64,000 nt of DNA, from NCBI GenBank assembly GCA_946894095.1, contig OX335657.1, positions 186,001 to 250,000 of the forward strand. The letters are read 5' to 3'. Below are positions 24,655-37,177 of the stretch, in pieces. Position 1 is the stretch's first letter; each line of letters begins with the position of its first letter. The DNA comes from Incurvaria masculella. Taxonomy: Eukaryota; Arthropoda; Insecta; Lepidoptera; Incurvariidae. Under the pieces are notes generated by a model. That model saw only the letters and a program-made list of their open reading frames with translations. It was not told where the DNA came from and made no database searches. Both the position numbers and the translations under genes were made by a program.

Positions 24655-24921
24655 TTATTCTCGAGCAAATCACTTTCAAATCGCAGGGCGGGCACGAAAC
24701 GAATTTCTCTCAGTCCCGTCAAGGAATGCTCAAATCAACTGTCATCCCATGCTTCACCACTTTGCATTGTGTACAACTATGGGATGATGGAACGAATTAC
24801 GTTTTTCTGAGGCTTATGTATGAAATAACCCGTACGAAGACGGGGGGGCGGGTCGCCAGTACAAAATATATCGCGAAAGGAACATCGTTCCTACCGGGTG
24901 TCTCACGACACTCTTGGTGTA
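24655..24921 (-). repeat. dispersed repeat, inverted partner of 19530-19800
   Basis: Reverse complement of the 19530 copy: GAAATTCGTTTCGTGC, CATGGGATGACAGTTG and GTCGTGAGACACCCGGTAGG on the minus strand. The two copies are 5 kb apart in opposite orientation. Confidence 0.75.
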
Positions 24922-25149
24922 GCACAGAAGGCAGCGCCTAAACGGAATAATTGGACGCTACGAGCGAGAGGTGATTTTATCAATCCTGAGTTTGAAGAGC
25001 TAAGTTATAGGGAAATGTTAACAGGCGCCGGCCGCGGCAGTCCGCTTCACAGTGTGGCAGTACGACAGGACACAAAAAAAAGAAATCGTAGTGCTCTCAA
25101 CACTTTTCTCCCCAACACAAATGGGTGCTCGGCCAGAATTCTATGAAGG

Positions 25150-26700
25150 TGTCTGATTCGGTTAGGAGGGAAGGGAAGGGAGAGAATCACAGAAGCAATT
25201 TTCTCAGAGCAATTCAATAATAGCAGTAAAATATAGCATATCTATCCTAATATGCGTCGACGCTTAAGCGACTGCACTTGGGGTCGCTGGTCAGGCGGAT
25301 CGCACGACCTGTATGGAGTATTGGGATCTTCTGAAACTCTTGAGTGGGTGCAGGTGACGGCTGTAGGGTTGCTGCATTTATCCGAGCCGCCATGAGCAAG
25401 CTGCAAGCTTCAGTTTTCAGTTTCAGTTTGATGATTTGAGAGAGAACAGCCAGATGGAGGTGTGGCGAAGCTTTGCGATGAACTCCGCCACCGGAAGCAT
25501 TGCAGGTCGTGAACAGGCATGTCACTCCTATCGCACCGCCCGGCTCGGCAGAGAGATATTCTGTGAGGCCTAGATCTGTTACTTTAAGCTGGCTGAGCGC
25601 AGCGCATTATAGGCTGGAACTGCATAGGCTAGTCTAGAACGGACGTAGGTTAGAAATTCTCAGTTTTGCTTCTAGCAGTAGCCTCGAGGAGATGACCTGT
25701 CTCAGAAGTGTACGCGACGCCTTGGCTTTTCAGATCACATGGTTCGACATAGACGTCATGCGCTATAACACCGATCGATGACACAAGACCCGAGGTAGCA
25801 AACTGAGTTCTGCCGCTCTATTTCCCGTACTCAGAGTTACAGGTCGCGTAGTGTACTGCACTGCTGGCCAGTAACTATGGCGGCTGTCTTTCCGACGTTG
25901 ACGGCCATCCATGGCCATCCAGCCGCTGCATTTTCCTGGCCGCTTTGTCGGCCCGATGTGATGAAGCGAAGTTAGCGCTGTCTTCATCAAATAGCGCAAG
26001 CGTTATATATGATAACCATTCCTGTAGATACCCTGCCAGGGTGGGAATATCGTTTGTGAGGCAGCTTCCCTGGGGGACGCCAGTACTCATCGGTCGCGCA
26101 GGGGAGTACCGTCCCACCATCGAAAGGAAGATTCGACGCCCGTCGAGGAAAGTAATGATGAAGAAAAATAATACAATGACAAACCTGGCAAAGTTTCTAG
26201 TCGGCTCTTCTTCGCCAGAAGTAATCGAACCCACGATAAGAATATTACGAATCCGAGCGTGAAATATACATGTAATGCGGAGAAAATAAAAAAACTGAAA
26301 CTAAAACTACCAAATGGTGCAGGACACGCGTCAGCTGGAGTGCGGTGGACTGCTCAGTGCGGACTGAACCGCTCATCACGGAGTCTGGCGTGGGGCTAAA
26401 GTCTCCGAGGCCAGGCGCTCGAACAATTTGACGATGAGGATAGCAGCGTTATTAAACGATAGCTGGCAGGTAGGGGGCGATATTGGCGGGGCTCGGGGAG
26501 AACGATGATTTTCCCGGCCTTCTAGTCAGTTGGGGAGCGCATTGTCGGAATCGACCGGGGAGATGAACTGACCCCACCCCCCCCCCCTTCACGCGGAGCG
26601 GTGGTCGAAAACAAAGTCCTTCAGGACAGATGCTGAGGTGGAGGCTGGGTGAAATGTTTCTCCACGTGTTTTCAGATTATGTCAGATCAACAGCAGGGCA
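25150..26700 (-). pseudogene. decayed Jockey-like reverse transcriptase
   Basis: Minus-strand reading gives, in order, fingers-like GKIIVLPEPRQYRPLPASYR (about 26510-26450), an ALQLTRVLHH-like piece (about 26330-26300), MSTGVPQGSCLTNDIPTLAG (about 26090-26030), then ALFDEDSANFASSHRADKAA, where the catalytic Y/FADD is changed to FDED (about 26000). The C-terminus is scrambled. Multiple indels and an internal deletion inside the palm (SC to TNDIP). It resembles Jockey-clade elements common in moths; inactive. Confidence 0.75.
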
Positions 26701-29062
26701 GATGGAGTCCTTGCGAGTGAGCTATCGGTTCAGATCGTGAAGGCCAGTCTCATTCTCGCCTCTTCGGTCGATAACCTACTTTCAGGTGGTACCGCACGGA
26801 AGACCTCCGTATCCACCGACTGCTTTCGATCTTATTGAAGTCGCGTTTCACTCCTGTGCAGTGTGCTGGCCATGGATAATGAATAAACAATAAACATTTT
26901 ATAACCCAGCGTGCGACAGTGGAGATATGGCCGCACAGGACCGACCTCCCCCCACCCCCGCTCTCCCCCGCGTCCCCGCCCGGCGGCGACGCCACCTAAT
27001 TGCTTAAGAGAAAAATCCAAATGAGAAATGAAAAGGGATTTTCTTTTTCGAGAAAAAAAATAATTGAATATCTTTGCCTAAGTATTATGACGTATAAAAT
27101 ATGATAATTCAGTTTTTTTCCTCCGGCGATGCCGTGAATCGTAATTACAAGGCGCTCCGGGCTCGCTCGCCCCCCCCCCTCCACCCCCACCCCACCCCGC
27201 GCCCCCTCCGACTCGGCGGGATAATGTGCGGCGTCGTGTTTGCTTATTACAGAAGAGATACGCATTGGGTTAGAAAAATTCAGGAGAAAACCTTTTCTCG
27301 TTTTATTACATTTAATATTTTTAGTCATTTAAAAATCTGCTCCCGATCCTGTCCTTTTTGCATTCTGCTACAGCTACAGTACTGCTCCTGACATCTGAGC
27401 GAGCCCATGCAGCCCGCCTCATCCTTCGAAGGGCATAGAAGTCTGGCCGCACCAAAAAAGCACCGAATCAGCTGTTTAGGCGTAAAAACGTAACAGACGG
27501 ACAGACAGATTTACTTTCGCATTTACATTGTTAGTATGGAGTATGTATGTTTTAAAATTGGCAGCCAAATCGTCGGAGCCGTTTCCGGGAAACCAATTAC
27601 AAAATATATGTTGATACATGCAACGATACTGCAGATCTCACGTGTTTTTACGAAAAAATTGTTTGTCCGATATACCTATTCGAATAAATAAGTTTGGTCT
27701 AATGTCAATAAATAAATAGGTATACGCAAATGCACAGCGTTCATATCTCTCTCACTCGCCATACCACAAAGTCTGAGAGGATGTAGTGCACTGACGCCAT
27801 CGTGTCCGGAACTAAAACTGAAAATATGGGCGACCGATTGTTAAATTATACAATACAGTCTACGCTGTAATCTCGTCCATGCCGGCCATACACTATCAAG
27901 TAAACCGTCAAGTCGGGTGTGAGGCTGCATCCAGTGAACTTGAATGTGCATGTTCAGTTTGCATGACAAGTCTCCGCGATAATTTGAGTTTCAGCGACAT
28001 CTACATTTGAAGCATTGTAATCAGATTTTGATAATAATCTGAAAAAGTATTGGTCGTGACCTCATCAGTCATCCAGCTTCCGACGAATGAATCGATGAGA
28101 CTGAAATTAGTGCTGAGTAAGCATAACGGTGTCAGGTTAAAAGTCAAGTCGCCAATAAAGCCTGTTCATTCATTTATATAAAATTAAGTTGTTTAATTTA
28201 TTTTGAAAACCCATTTCATAGAAAAAGAAAACATCGTATAGAGTTCATTACTATACGAGGTTTTTTTTTCTGTCGGCTTTTTTCGTTGCACGCACATAAT
28301 AGGCCTACGATGGCTAATGCTCACTGGCGCCGCTGCGCCCTGTTTCGAACTGGCAAGCATCATGTTAATGTCTCTATGGACGAACTACAAATTTAATGAA
28401 GCGTCAGGACCGTTTCAAACTGGACAGTAAACTTGATCATGTATTGCCAGCATTATCCTAGATACATGGTTGCGACGACGACGCCTGGAGGCTGTTCGGG
28501 GAGGGGGGGGGGGGGCGGGGGAGGAGGCGCCGCTCTTCTGGGAGAATCATTTCACAACTTTTAATGTTGTTATTTGAATGTTGTCGCTTGCAGTGTCTAA
28601 CAACAGTGTAAACATCTAGTCATAAGAGCGTGAGTGGAATTTTCATTAACTATATATAAAAATTTAAATAATTTATTGATACATTGACGGTTTAGCTATA
28701 TTTGAAATATATTACAGTAAATATCTGTTGTCCCGTTTCCCCATTCAAGAATCCTATTCTATGATCAAACTTTTCTTATAAATGATACTTAAATTTTGCC
28801 TGCTCAAGCAAAAGATAAAAAAGACAAAATACATACTTTGACTTTTGGCAAAACTTTTAAGGGAGATTGTTGAAAACATCTAATATTTAACTGTATATGC
28901 AACCCTACGAAAACACCTGGGCAGATTTAAACAAAAAATCTTTCATTTTGACTTTCCACCGGAAGTGGTAAGTTTGGTCTGTGTTCCACAGTACATATAG
29001 AACACACCTAAAATAAATCCTCCGTTAGGTAAATTTTACATTGTTTTAGAGTTCCTTACCTC
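26701..29062. other. non-coding, nothing recognised
   Basis: GC patches with C/G-runs at 26940-26990, 27168-27215 and 28500-28530; otherwise AT-rich. CAGACGGACAGACAGATTTACTTTCGC at 27488-27514 is a typical fragment of insect dispersed repeats. No gene. Confidence 0.5.
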
Positions 29063-29439
29063 AAAAGGAAAACACAACCCTCATACGAGTTTTTGTTACT
29101 TACTTCAGTTTATAATGATCTACGTAACATCCAACGAATAAATAAAGAGAAGCCTATTATTGACCTCGCAGACTAAATTGTATATCTGTTTCGCTGGAAA
29201 AAATCCTTCGAATCTGTTTGGTTTACTTTTCAGTTCTTAAAGAGCATCTCTATAGATTCATTAGAAAAAAAATCATTAATAAACAGTTCAATCAAAATAA
29301 GTCATTTGTTCAAGATAAATATCTACCTAAGGTTGTTACTTCATGAACATAATCTTTAAACTTAGCACAACAAAATGTTGGCGTTATTATACAGATTCTT
29401 CCTTCGTCATTTTTTCTTCAAAGAATCGGAATTTAAATA

Positions 29440-30030
29440 ATAAAAAAAAATTAACAAAAAAAAACCGACTTCAAAGAAAAAGCACTAAAAAGTAAAAAAT
29501 AATTTAAATTTTTGTAGTTACGATTTTTGTAATTTTTTGAGTCGGCGTCAGCCGGGCACGCGCTGCGCCAATCAAGAGAACCTAACCTAACCTAACCTAA
29601 CCTAACCTATCCTAACCTAACTTTGGCTGGCACCGACTCAAAAAATAACAGAAATCGTAACTACAAAAATTGAAATTATTTTTTACTTTTTAGTGCTTTT
29701 TCTTTGAAGTCGGTTATTTTTTTTGTTAATTTTTTTTTATTTGTTTATTTTTAGTGAATCTGAAGTACACTTACTAATTTGTACACGTCCTTTCCAATAA
29801 AAAAAGAATCACCGAAATCGGTTGACGTTATATTGAGTTATTCGTCCATTTGTCGCGCACATCTTAATACAAATTTAAGACTTTTATGATTTTCTCATGG
29901 ATATCATTGTCAGACCTTAACCAAATTAAAATGGGACCACATGGGAAGCACTAGCTATCATTTAAAGAAATAATCATCAAAATCGGTTCACCCAGGCAAA
30001 AGTCCTCCTTTTTTGAAGTCGGTTAAAAAA
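29440..30030. repeat. foldback repeat with (CCTAA)n loop
   Basis: Left arm 29440-29553 and right arm 29624-29741 are inverted copies ending GTCGGCGTCAGCC / GGCTGGCACCGAC. The 70-bp loop holds eight CCTAA-type units (29581-29621, one CCTAT). The tail runs to about 30030 and ends CCTCCTTTTTTGAAGTCGGTT. CCTAA is the complement of the insect telomere unit TTAGG. Confidence 0.88.
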
Positions 30031-30154
30031 GCGCCAACATCGTTATACAATTTAAGGTTACAATATGTAAATATAATATGATTGAAAAATACTAATACTA
30101 GGTCTTTTTGGCGTTTTATATGTAAAAAAGTAGAACGAAAAAAAATTATTAATT

Positions 30155-30510
30155 TATTATTTAATCAATAAAAGTGTGTATCATTGCTATGCACTTTCGC
30201 CACTTTATGGGTGAGACATTCCAATCGCAGCTCCTCTGATTTAGCGACCGTTTGTTGTGCAGGTGTGGTCTAGCGTTGTCCTGGATCAGCAGTGGGCTCG
30301 AGCTATTGTCCAGTCTCGGTTGCTTAACGGTTCGCTTTTCCATCATGGTTTGCAATTGGTGACAATACACAACTGACGTAATCGTCTGTCCAGATCTTAG
30401 GAAGCTGTAGTGGATGACACCAGCTCTGGTTCGCCAGACACTCACCAGTAACTTTTTTCTGAGTCAACTTTCGCTTAGGGCAGGATTTGGCCGGTCCTCC
30501 TGGGTTCAAT
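30155..30510 (-). pseudogene. mariner (mori-type) transposase relic
   Basis: The minus-strand frame 30445-30161 contains VSVWRTRAGVIHYSFLRSGQ, YCHQLQTMMEK, QPRLDN and LLIQDNARPH. These are the central block of mariner transposases around the second catalytic Asp (QDNARPH). The first Asp block, the third Asp (SPDLAPTD-type) and the N-terminal helix-turn-helix are missing. Only about 95 codons survive, with no full terminal inverted repeats. The identical copy in unit B is at 34211-34566. Confidence 0.82.
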
Positions 30511-30552
30511 CATTGTGATGAGCATTTTGAATTATCGTACAGGATTCATGTT

Positions 30553-30990
30553 TAGGGTTCCGTACCCAAAGGGTGCCAACGGAACCCTATTACTAAGCCT
30601 CCGTTGGCCGTCCGTCCGTCCGTCTGTCACAGTGCTGTATCTCATGAACCGTAATAGGCAGGCAAATGAAAATTTCACAGATTGTGTATTTATTTTGCCG
30701 CTATAACAACAAATAGGTAACATTAAAAACCAACAATAATCCGAAACGTGTTTTTTTGTGTTATATCTTGTAGCTCATTAGATCTAATTGTGTATTTCAT
30801 AATTGTGGGTGTAAAAATATATATTGTAAACCCGTGAAGTTTCTTTGCGGTTTCTTTACTGGGTTGATCGAATCTGCGGATCTTTGCGACGTCACTTAGT
30901 ATAATTAGACTACCAAAAAGTTTAAATAAATGAAATGAAAATGCAAGACGGTACGGAACACTTCGTGTGCGAGTCCGACTCGCACTTGGC
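30553..30990 (+). repeat. GGTTCCGT-type repeat, copy 3 (long form)
   Basis: Starts AGGGTTCCGTACCCAAAGGG and runs through GTCCGTCCGTCCGTCTGTCAC, CATGAACCGTAATAGGC and GCCGCTATAACAAC. It ends GGAACACTTCGTGTGCGAGTCC and CTTGGCTGGTTTTTTAC. It seems to carry both ends of the family. Identical copy at 34609-35046. Confidence 0.85.
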
Positions 30991-31485
30991 TGGTTTTTTA
31001 CATTAAAAGTAACGATACGATACCTCCCTCACAATCTCTACAATCCCTCGTTATTGTAGCGTTTGAGTAATGCAACGCATCACTCGCCGCGTGTTTGTTG
31101 GTGTGCTTCACTCAATTCACGCGGTACCCCTTTTTCGAGCTTTTTCACTTTTCCAATTTCTTACAAATTAATATAAATTGTTTCATCACTGACACCGAAC
31201 CCGCCGCCAACTTTGACGTCGTTTACGATGGCTCTGCTACCACGATCACAATTCTTCATTGTCAACTATCAAAGTTTCGACAAAACGCCAATTTCATACG
31301 TAAGGAACTAATATTTACAACGGATAGTTCAAAATACCCAGACTTATAAAAAAATTACATTGTTGTAGACTACCATCAAAATCAAAGTGGTTGATTATAA
31401 ATTTTTGCGGGTAAAATGTTGCAGATAATTCCGTACACTTCGAAGTTATGTAAAAACGTCCAGTTATGTGTTTATATACTTTTTC

Positions 31486-32035
31486 TGTAGTTTTACTTCT
31501 TCAAGCTGTCAAAATCAAACTCGGACTTCCGATTTGTATGAATACGCGGAGTCGGTGTAAACGGCAACGTCAACTTATTTACAACGACGATGAGTAAGCT
31601 GTCAAATCAAACTCGGACTCGTAAACCACCGCGCGAGCTCTTCAATTTCTTCATACATTTAAAAACGCCGGTCGATCGGTATGGCGTAAACGCCAATTTA
31701 GGTGACAAGTGGTACTAGGACTAGGAGTGGTCAGTCTGAGTTCTCACTGGCGTTTTCTCCAAACTCCATACAAGTTTTTACTAGATATTATGTGGTTTTA
31801 CTTCTTCAAGCTGTCAAAGTCAAACGCGGACTTCCGATTTGTATGAAAACGCGGAGTGGACGTAAACGGCAACGTCGACGTATTTAAGGCAACGTTGATT
31901 AAGCCGTCAAATCAAGCTCGGACTCGCAAATGTTAGTTCGCCCGCTGCGCGCGCTCTTCAATTTCTCCATACATTTGAAAATGCCAGTCGATCGGTTTAC
32001 CGTAACGCCAATTTAGGTGACAACTGAGACTACCG
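31486..32035 (+). repeat. diverged direct repeat, 305-bp spacing
   Basis: 31493-31735 resembles 31798-32035. Shared landmarks are TTACTTCTTCAAGCTGTCAAA, CGGACTTCCGATTTGTATGAA, GTAAACGGCAACGTC, CTCTTCAATTTCT-CATACATTT and CGCCAATTTAGGTGACAA. No protein. Repeated in unit B at +4056. Confidence 0.75.
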
Positions 32036-32399
32036 GCTCGGGACAGAGGAATGCATCGATCGACCTCTGGCGGCGCGGTCGCGGCGCGGCGGTGGCGGCG
32101 TGCGACGCGACGACACGCCACATGATATGATCCAATAGCGTCGTCGCTAATTGATGGAGTATTTGCCTCAATTAAACATTAATTACCACTTATTAACTAA
32201 ATGTATACGCTCACATACACACTACTCTACACACTTCCACTTGACTCGCGCACGGAGCGTCGGCGACGTATCACGTAACTACGCAGATCCATTACGCTTT
32301 AATCACTCCATGAAGGGAAAAGATAATATGGACGCATTTCGTATCGAACTGTTCAATCAACAGATTCGGAGAGCTGCGCTCACTCACGCCGGAACTTCG

Positions 32400-32830
32400 C
32401 GCCATTAGTGCTGGACCCTCCGCCCCCCTGCCGCCCCGGCACCGTCGCCCCCCCCCCCTCCGTCTACTCTCGCTACATCATACGACTCGATAAAGCTAAA
32501 AGTCAACTCATTAAACGCGACAATCGTCCGGCGGCGGAGCGGCGCGCGGCGGCGGCGCGACACAGCGACACAATACAAACGCCATAAAACTCCCATAAAG
32601 CGGATCGAGCGAAAAAACAAACACTCGAGAGAACAAACGGTGGGCGCGTGCGCGGGCCGGGGGGGCTGCCGGGGGGGCGGCGGGGAGGGAGGGCGGTGCG
32701 GAACGCAAGCTTTTTGTATCGCGAGCAATTGACGTGAAGTGGTAAATAAATAATTGGCGCGAACACGTACGTACGCACGCGTCGACACGCACCGACACGG
32801 CGCGACGCGTCTGTCCGTCGCGCGTCAGCG
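32400..32830. other. CpG-rich island inside the duplicated unit
   Basis: High CpG density with C-run (32448-32458) and G-run (32659-32665) tracts. Overlapping frames on the minus strand are Pro/Arg-rich without domain. It could be a promoter-type island, but no TATA box or exon is recognised. Copy in unit B at 36456-36889. Confidence 0.4.
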
Positions 32831-33495
32831 CCAGAGACGCACTAAATGTCATTGGGTAAAGAGTAAAAATCCCTTTTTTTATTTAATTAAGGCTTTATTT
32901 TTTTTATGTCGATTCCGTTTTTGGAAATTGATTTTTGATAAGTAATGAAAGTGATAATGTTCAAAAAAATTTGTTTTGTGACAAGAGAGACGAGAAAAAT
33001 ATTTAAGCTATTGAAATACAGACTCGCGAGGCCTGCAATTCGAGAGCCACTAGTAAGGTATTTAGTAATCACTAAATTTCTAGATATCGCGACATCTTTA
33101 AACGAAACCGTTGCTACGAAAAGGAAAACACAACCCTCATACGAGTTTTTGTTACTTACTTCAGTTTATAATGATCTACGTAACATCCAACGAATAAATA
33201 AAGAGAAGCCTATTATTGACCTCGCAGACTAAATTGTATATCTGTTTCGCTGGAAAAAATCCTTCGAATCTGTTTGGTTTACTTTTCAGTTCTTAAAGAG
33301 CATCTCTATAGATTCATTAGAAAAAAAATCATTAATAAACAGTTCAATCAAAATAAGTCATTTGTTCAAGATAAATATCTACCTAAGGTTGTTACTTCAT
33401 GAACATAATCTTTAAACTTAGCACAACAAAATGTTGGCGTTATTATACAGATTCTTCCTTCGTCATTTTTTCTTCAAAGAATCGGAATTTAAATA

Positions 33496-34086
33496 ATAAA
33501 AAAAAATTAACAAAAAAAAACCGACTTCAAAGAAAAAGCACTAAAAAGTAAAAAATAATTTAAATTTTTGTAGTTACGATTTTTGTAATTTTTTGAGTCG
33601 GCGTCAGCCGGGCACGCGCTGCGCCAATCAAGAGAACCTAACCTAACCTAACCTAACCTAACCTATCCTAACCTAACTTTGGCTGGCACCGACTCAAAAA
33701 ATAACAGAAATCGTAACTACAAAAATTGAAATTATTTTTTACTTTTTAGTGCTTTTTCTTTGAAGTCGGTTATTTTTTTTGTTAATTTTTTTTTATTTGT
33801 TTATTTTTAGTGAATCTGAAGTACACTTACTAATTTGTACACGTCCTTTCCAATAAAAAAAGAATCACCGAAATCGGTTGACGTTATATTGAGTTATTCG
33901 TCCATTTGTCGCGCACATCTTAATACAAATTTAAGACTTTTATGATTTTCTCATGGATATCATTGTCAGACCTTAACCAAATTAAAATGGGACCACATGG
34001 GAAGCACTAGCTATCATTTAAAGAAATAATCATCAAAATCGGTTCACCCAGGCAAAAGTCCTCCTTTTTTGAAGTCGGTTAAAAAA
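33496..34086. repeat. foldback repeat with (CCTAA)n loop, unit B copy
   Basis: Identical to 29440-30030. Arms about 33496-33609 and 33680-33797; CCTAA units at 33637-33677. Confidence 0.88.
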
Positions 34087-34210
34087 GCGCCAACATCGTT
34101 ATACAATTTAAGGTTACAATATGTAAATATAATATGATTGAAAAATACTAATACTAGGTCTTTTTGGCGTTTTATATGTAAAAAAGTAGAACGAAAAAAA
34201 ATTATTAATT

Positions 34211-34566
34211 TATTATTTAATCAATAAAAGTGTGTATCATTGCTATGCACTTTCGCCACTTTATGGGTGAGACATTCCAATCGCAGCTCCTCTGATTTAG
34301 CGACCGTTTGTTGTGCAGGTGTGGTCTAGCGTTGTCCTGGATCAGCAGTGGGCTCGAGCTATTGTCCAGTCTCGGTTGCTTAACGGTTCGCTTTTCCATC
34401 ATGGTTTGCAATTGGTGACAATACACAACTGACGTAATCGTCTGTCCAGATCTTAGGAAGCTGTAGTGGATGACACCAGCTCTGGTTCGCCAGACACTCA
34501 CCAGTAACTTTTTTCTGAGTCAACTTTCGCTTAGGGCAGGATTTGGCCGGTCCTCCTGGGTTCAAT
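34211..34566 (-). pseudogene. mariner relic, unit B copy
   Basis: Identical to the relic at 30155-30510, with minus-strand frame 34501-34217. Same surviving central block with QDNARPH and the same missing ends. Confidence 0.82.
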
Positions 34567-34608
34567 CATTGTGATGAGCATTTTGAATTATCGTACAGGA
34601 TTCATGTT

Positions 34609-35046
34609 TAGGGTTCCGTACCCAAAGGGTGCCAACGGAACCCTATTACTAAGCCTCCGTTGGCCGTCCGTCCGTCCGTCTGTCACAGTGCTGTATCTCA
34701 TGAACCGTAATAGGCAGGCAAATGAAAATTTCACAGATTGTGTATTTATTTTGCCGCTATAACAACAAATAGGTAACATTAAAAACCAACAATAATCCGA
34801 AACGTGTTTTTTTGTGTTATATCTTGTAGCTCATTAGATCTAATTGTGTATTTCATAATTGTGGGTGTAAAAATATATATTGTAAACCCGTGAAGTTTCT
34901 TTGCGGTTTCTTTACTGGGTTGATCGAATCTGCGGATCTTTGCGACGTCACTTAGTATAATTAGACTACCAAAAAGTTTAAATAAATGAAATGAAAATGC
35001 AAGACGGTACGGAACACTTCGTGTGCGAGTCCGACTCGCACTTGGC
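34609..35046 (+). repeat. GGTTCCGT-type repeat, unit B copy
   Basis: Identical to 30553-30990. Confidence 0.85.
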
Positions 35047-37177
35047 TGGTTTTTTACATTAAAAGTAACGATACGATACCTCCCTCACAATCTCTACAAT
35101 CCCTCGTTATTGTAGCGTTTGAGTAATGCAACGCATCACTCGCCGCGTGTTTGTTGGTGTGCTTCACTCAATTCACGCGGTACCCCTTTTTCGAGCTTTT
35201 TCACTTTTCCAATTTCTTACAAATTAATATAAATTGTTTCATCACTGACACCGAACCCGCCGCCAACTTTGACGTCGTTTACGATGGCTCTGCTACCACG
35301 ATCACAATTCTTCATTGTCAACTATCAAAGTTTCGACAAAACGCCAATTTCATACGTAAGGAACTAATATTTACAACGGATAGTTCAAAATACCCAGACT
35401 TATAAAAAAATTACATTGTTGTAGACTACCATCAAAATCAAAGTGGTTGATTATAAATTTTTGCGGGTAAAATGTTGCAGATAATTCCGTACACTTCGAA
35501 GTTATGTAAAAACGTCCAGTTATGTGTTTATATACTTTTTCTGTAGTTTTACTTCTTCAAGCTGTCAAAATCAAACTCGGACTTCCGATTTGTATGAATA
35601 CGCGGAGTCGGTGTAAACGGCAACGTCAACTTATTTACAACGACGATGAGTAAGCTGTCAAATCAAACTCGGACTCGTAAACCACCGCGCGAGCTCTTCA
35701 ATTTCTTCATACATTTAAAAACGCCGGTCGATCGGTATGGCGTAAACGCCAATTTAGGTGACAAGTGGTACTAGGACTAGGAGTGGTCAGTCTGAGTTCT
35801 CACTGGCGTTTTCTCCAAACTCCATACAAGTTTTTACTAGATATTATGTGGTTTTACTTCTTCAAGCTGTCAAAGTCAAACGCGGACTTCCGATTTGTAT
35901 GAAAACGCGGAGTGGACGTAAACGGCAACGTCGACGTATTTAAGGCAACGTTGATTAAGCCGTCAAATCAAGCTCGGACTCGCAAATGTTAGTTCGCCCG
36001 CTGCGCGCGCTCTTCAATTTCTCCATACATTTGAAAATGCCAGTCGATCGGTTTACCGTAACGCCAATTTAGGTGACAACTGAGACTACCGGCTCGGGAC
36101 AGAGGAATGCATCGATCGACCTCTGGCGGCGCGGTCGCGGCGCGGCGGTGGCGGCGTGCGACGCGACGACACGCCACATGATATGATCCAATAGCGTCGT
36201 CGCTAATTGATGGAGTATTTGCCTCAATTAAACATTAATTACCACTTATTAACTAAATGTATACGCTCACATACACACTACTCTACACACTTCCACTTGA
36301 CTCGCGCACGGAGCGTCGGCGACGTATCACGTAACTACGCAGATCCATTACGCTTTAATCACTCCATGAAGGGAAAAGATAATATGGACGCATTTCGTAT
36401 CGAACTGTTCAATCAACAGATTCGGAGAGCTGCGCTCACTCACGCCGGAACTTCGCGCCATTAGTGCTGGACCCTCCGCCCCCCTGCCGCCCCGGCACCG
36501 TCGCCCCCCCCCCCCCCTCCGTCTACTCTCGCTACATCATACGACTCGATAAAGCTAAAAGTCAACTCATTAAACGCGACAATCGTCCGGCGGCGGAGCG
36601 GCGCGCGGCGGCGGCGCGACACAGCGACACAATACAAACGCCATAAAACTCCCATAAAGCGGATCGAGCGAAAAAACAAACACTCGAGAGAACAAACGGT
36701 GGGCGCGTGCGCGGGCCGGGGGGGCTGCCGGGGGGGCGGCGGGGAGGGAGGGCGGTGCGGAACGCAAGCTTTTTGTATCGCGAGCAATTGACGTGAAGTG
36801 GTAAATAAATAATTGGCGCGAACACGTACGTACGCACGCGTCGACACGCACCGACACGGCGCGACGCGTCTGTCCGTCGCGCGTCAGCGCCAGAGACGCA
36901 CTAAATGTCATTGGGTAAAGAGTAAAAATCCCTTTTTTTATTTAATTAAGGCTTTATTTTTTTTATGTCGATTCCGTTTTTGGAAATTGATTTTTGATAA
37001 GTAATGAAAGTGATAATGTTCAAAAAAATTTGTTTTGTGACAAGAGAGACGAGAAAAATATTTAAGCTATTGAAATACAGACTCGCGAGGCCTGCAATTC
37101 GAGAGCCACTAGTAAGGTATTTAGTAATCACTAAATTTCTAGATATCGCGACATCTTTAAACGAAACCGTTGCTACG

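Larger units (their letters stand above)
29063..33118 (+). repeat. 4,056-bp direct tandem duplication, unit A
   Basis: Begins AAAAGGAAAACACAACCC and ends TTGCTACG, immediately followed by unit B. The two units look identical base for base apart from a C-run (11 C at about 32448 in A, 14 in B). It contains a foldback repeat with CCTAA loop, a mariner relic, a GGTTCCGT-type repeat, a 305-bp-spaced direct repeat and a CpG island at 32400-32830. No host gene recognised. Confidence 0.95.
33119..37177 (+). repeat. 4,059-bp direct tandem duplication, unit B
   Basis: Second copy, fused head-to-tail to unit A without spacer or target-site duplication, ending TTGCTACG before ATGGTCACATAAA. All internal features repeat at +4056, or +4059 after the C-run at 36504-36517. 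The absence of substitutions implies a very recent event or an assembly artefact. Confidence 0.95.

Noticed and set aside
29581..29621. True telomere or interstitial telomeric array
   Set aside because: Only about eight units inside a dispersed foldback repeat, so not a chromosome end.
32405..32852. Three overlapping minus-strand frames of 91-127 codons (and copies in unit B)
   Set aside because: CpG-rich low-complexity shadows without conserved motif or splice evidence.
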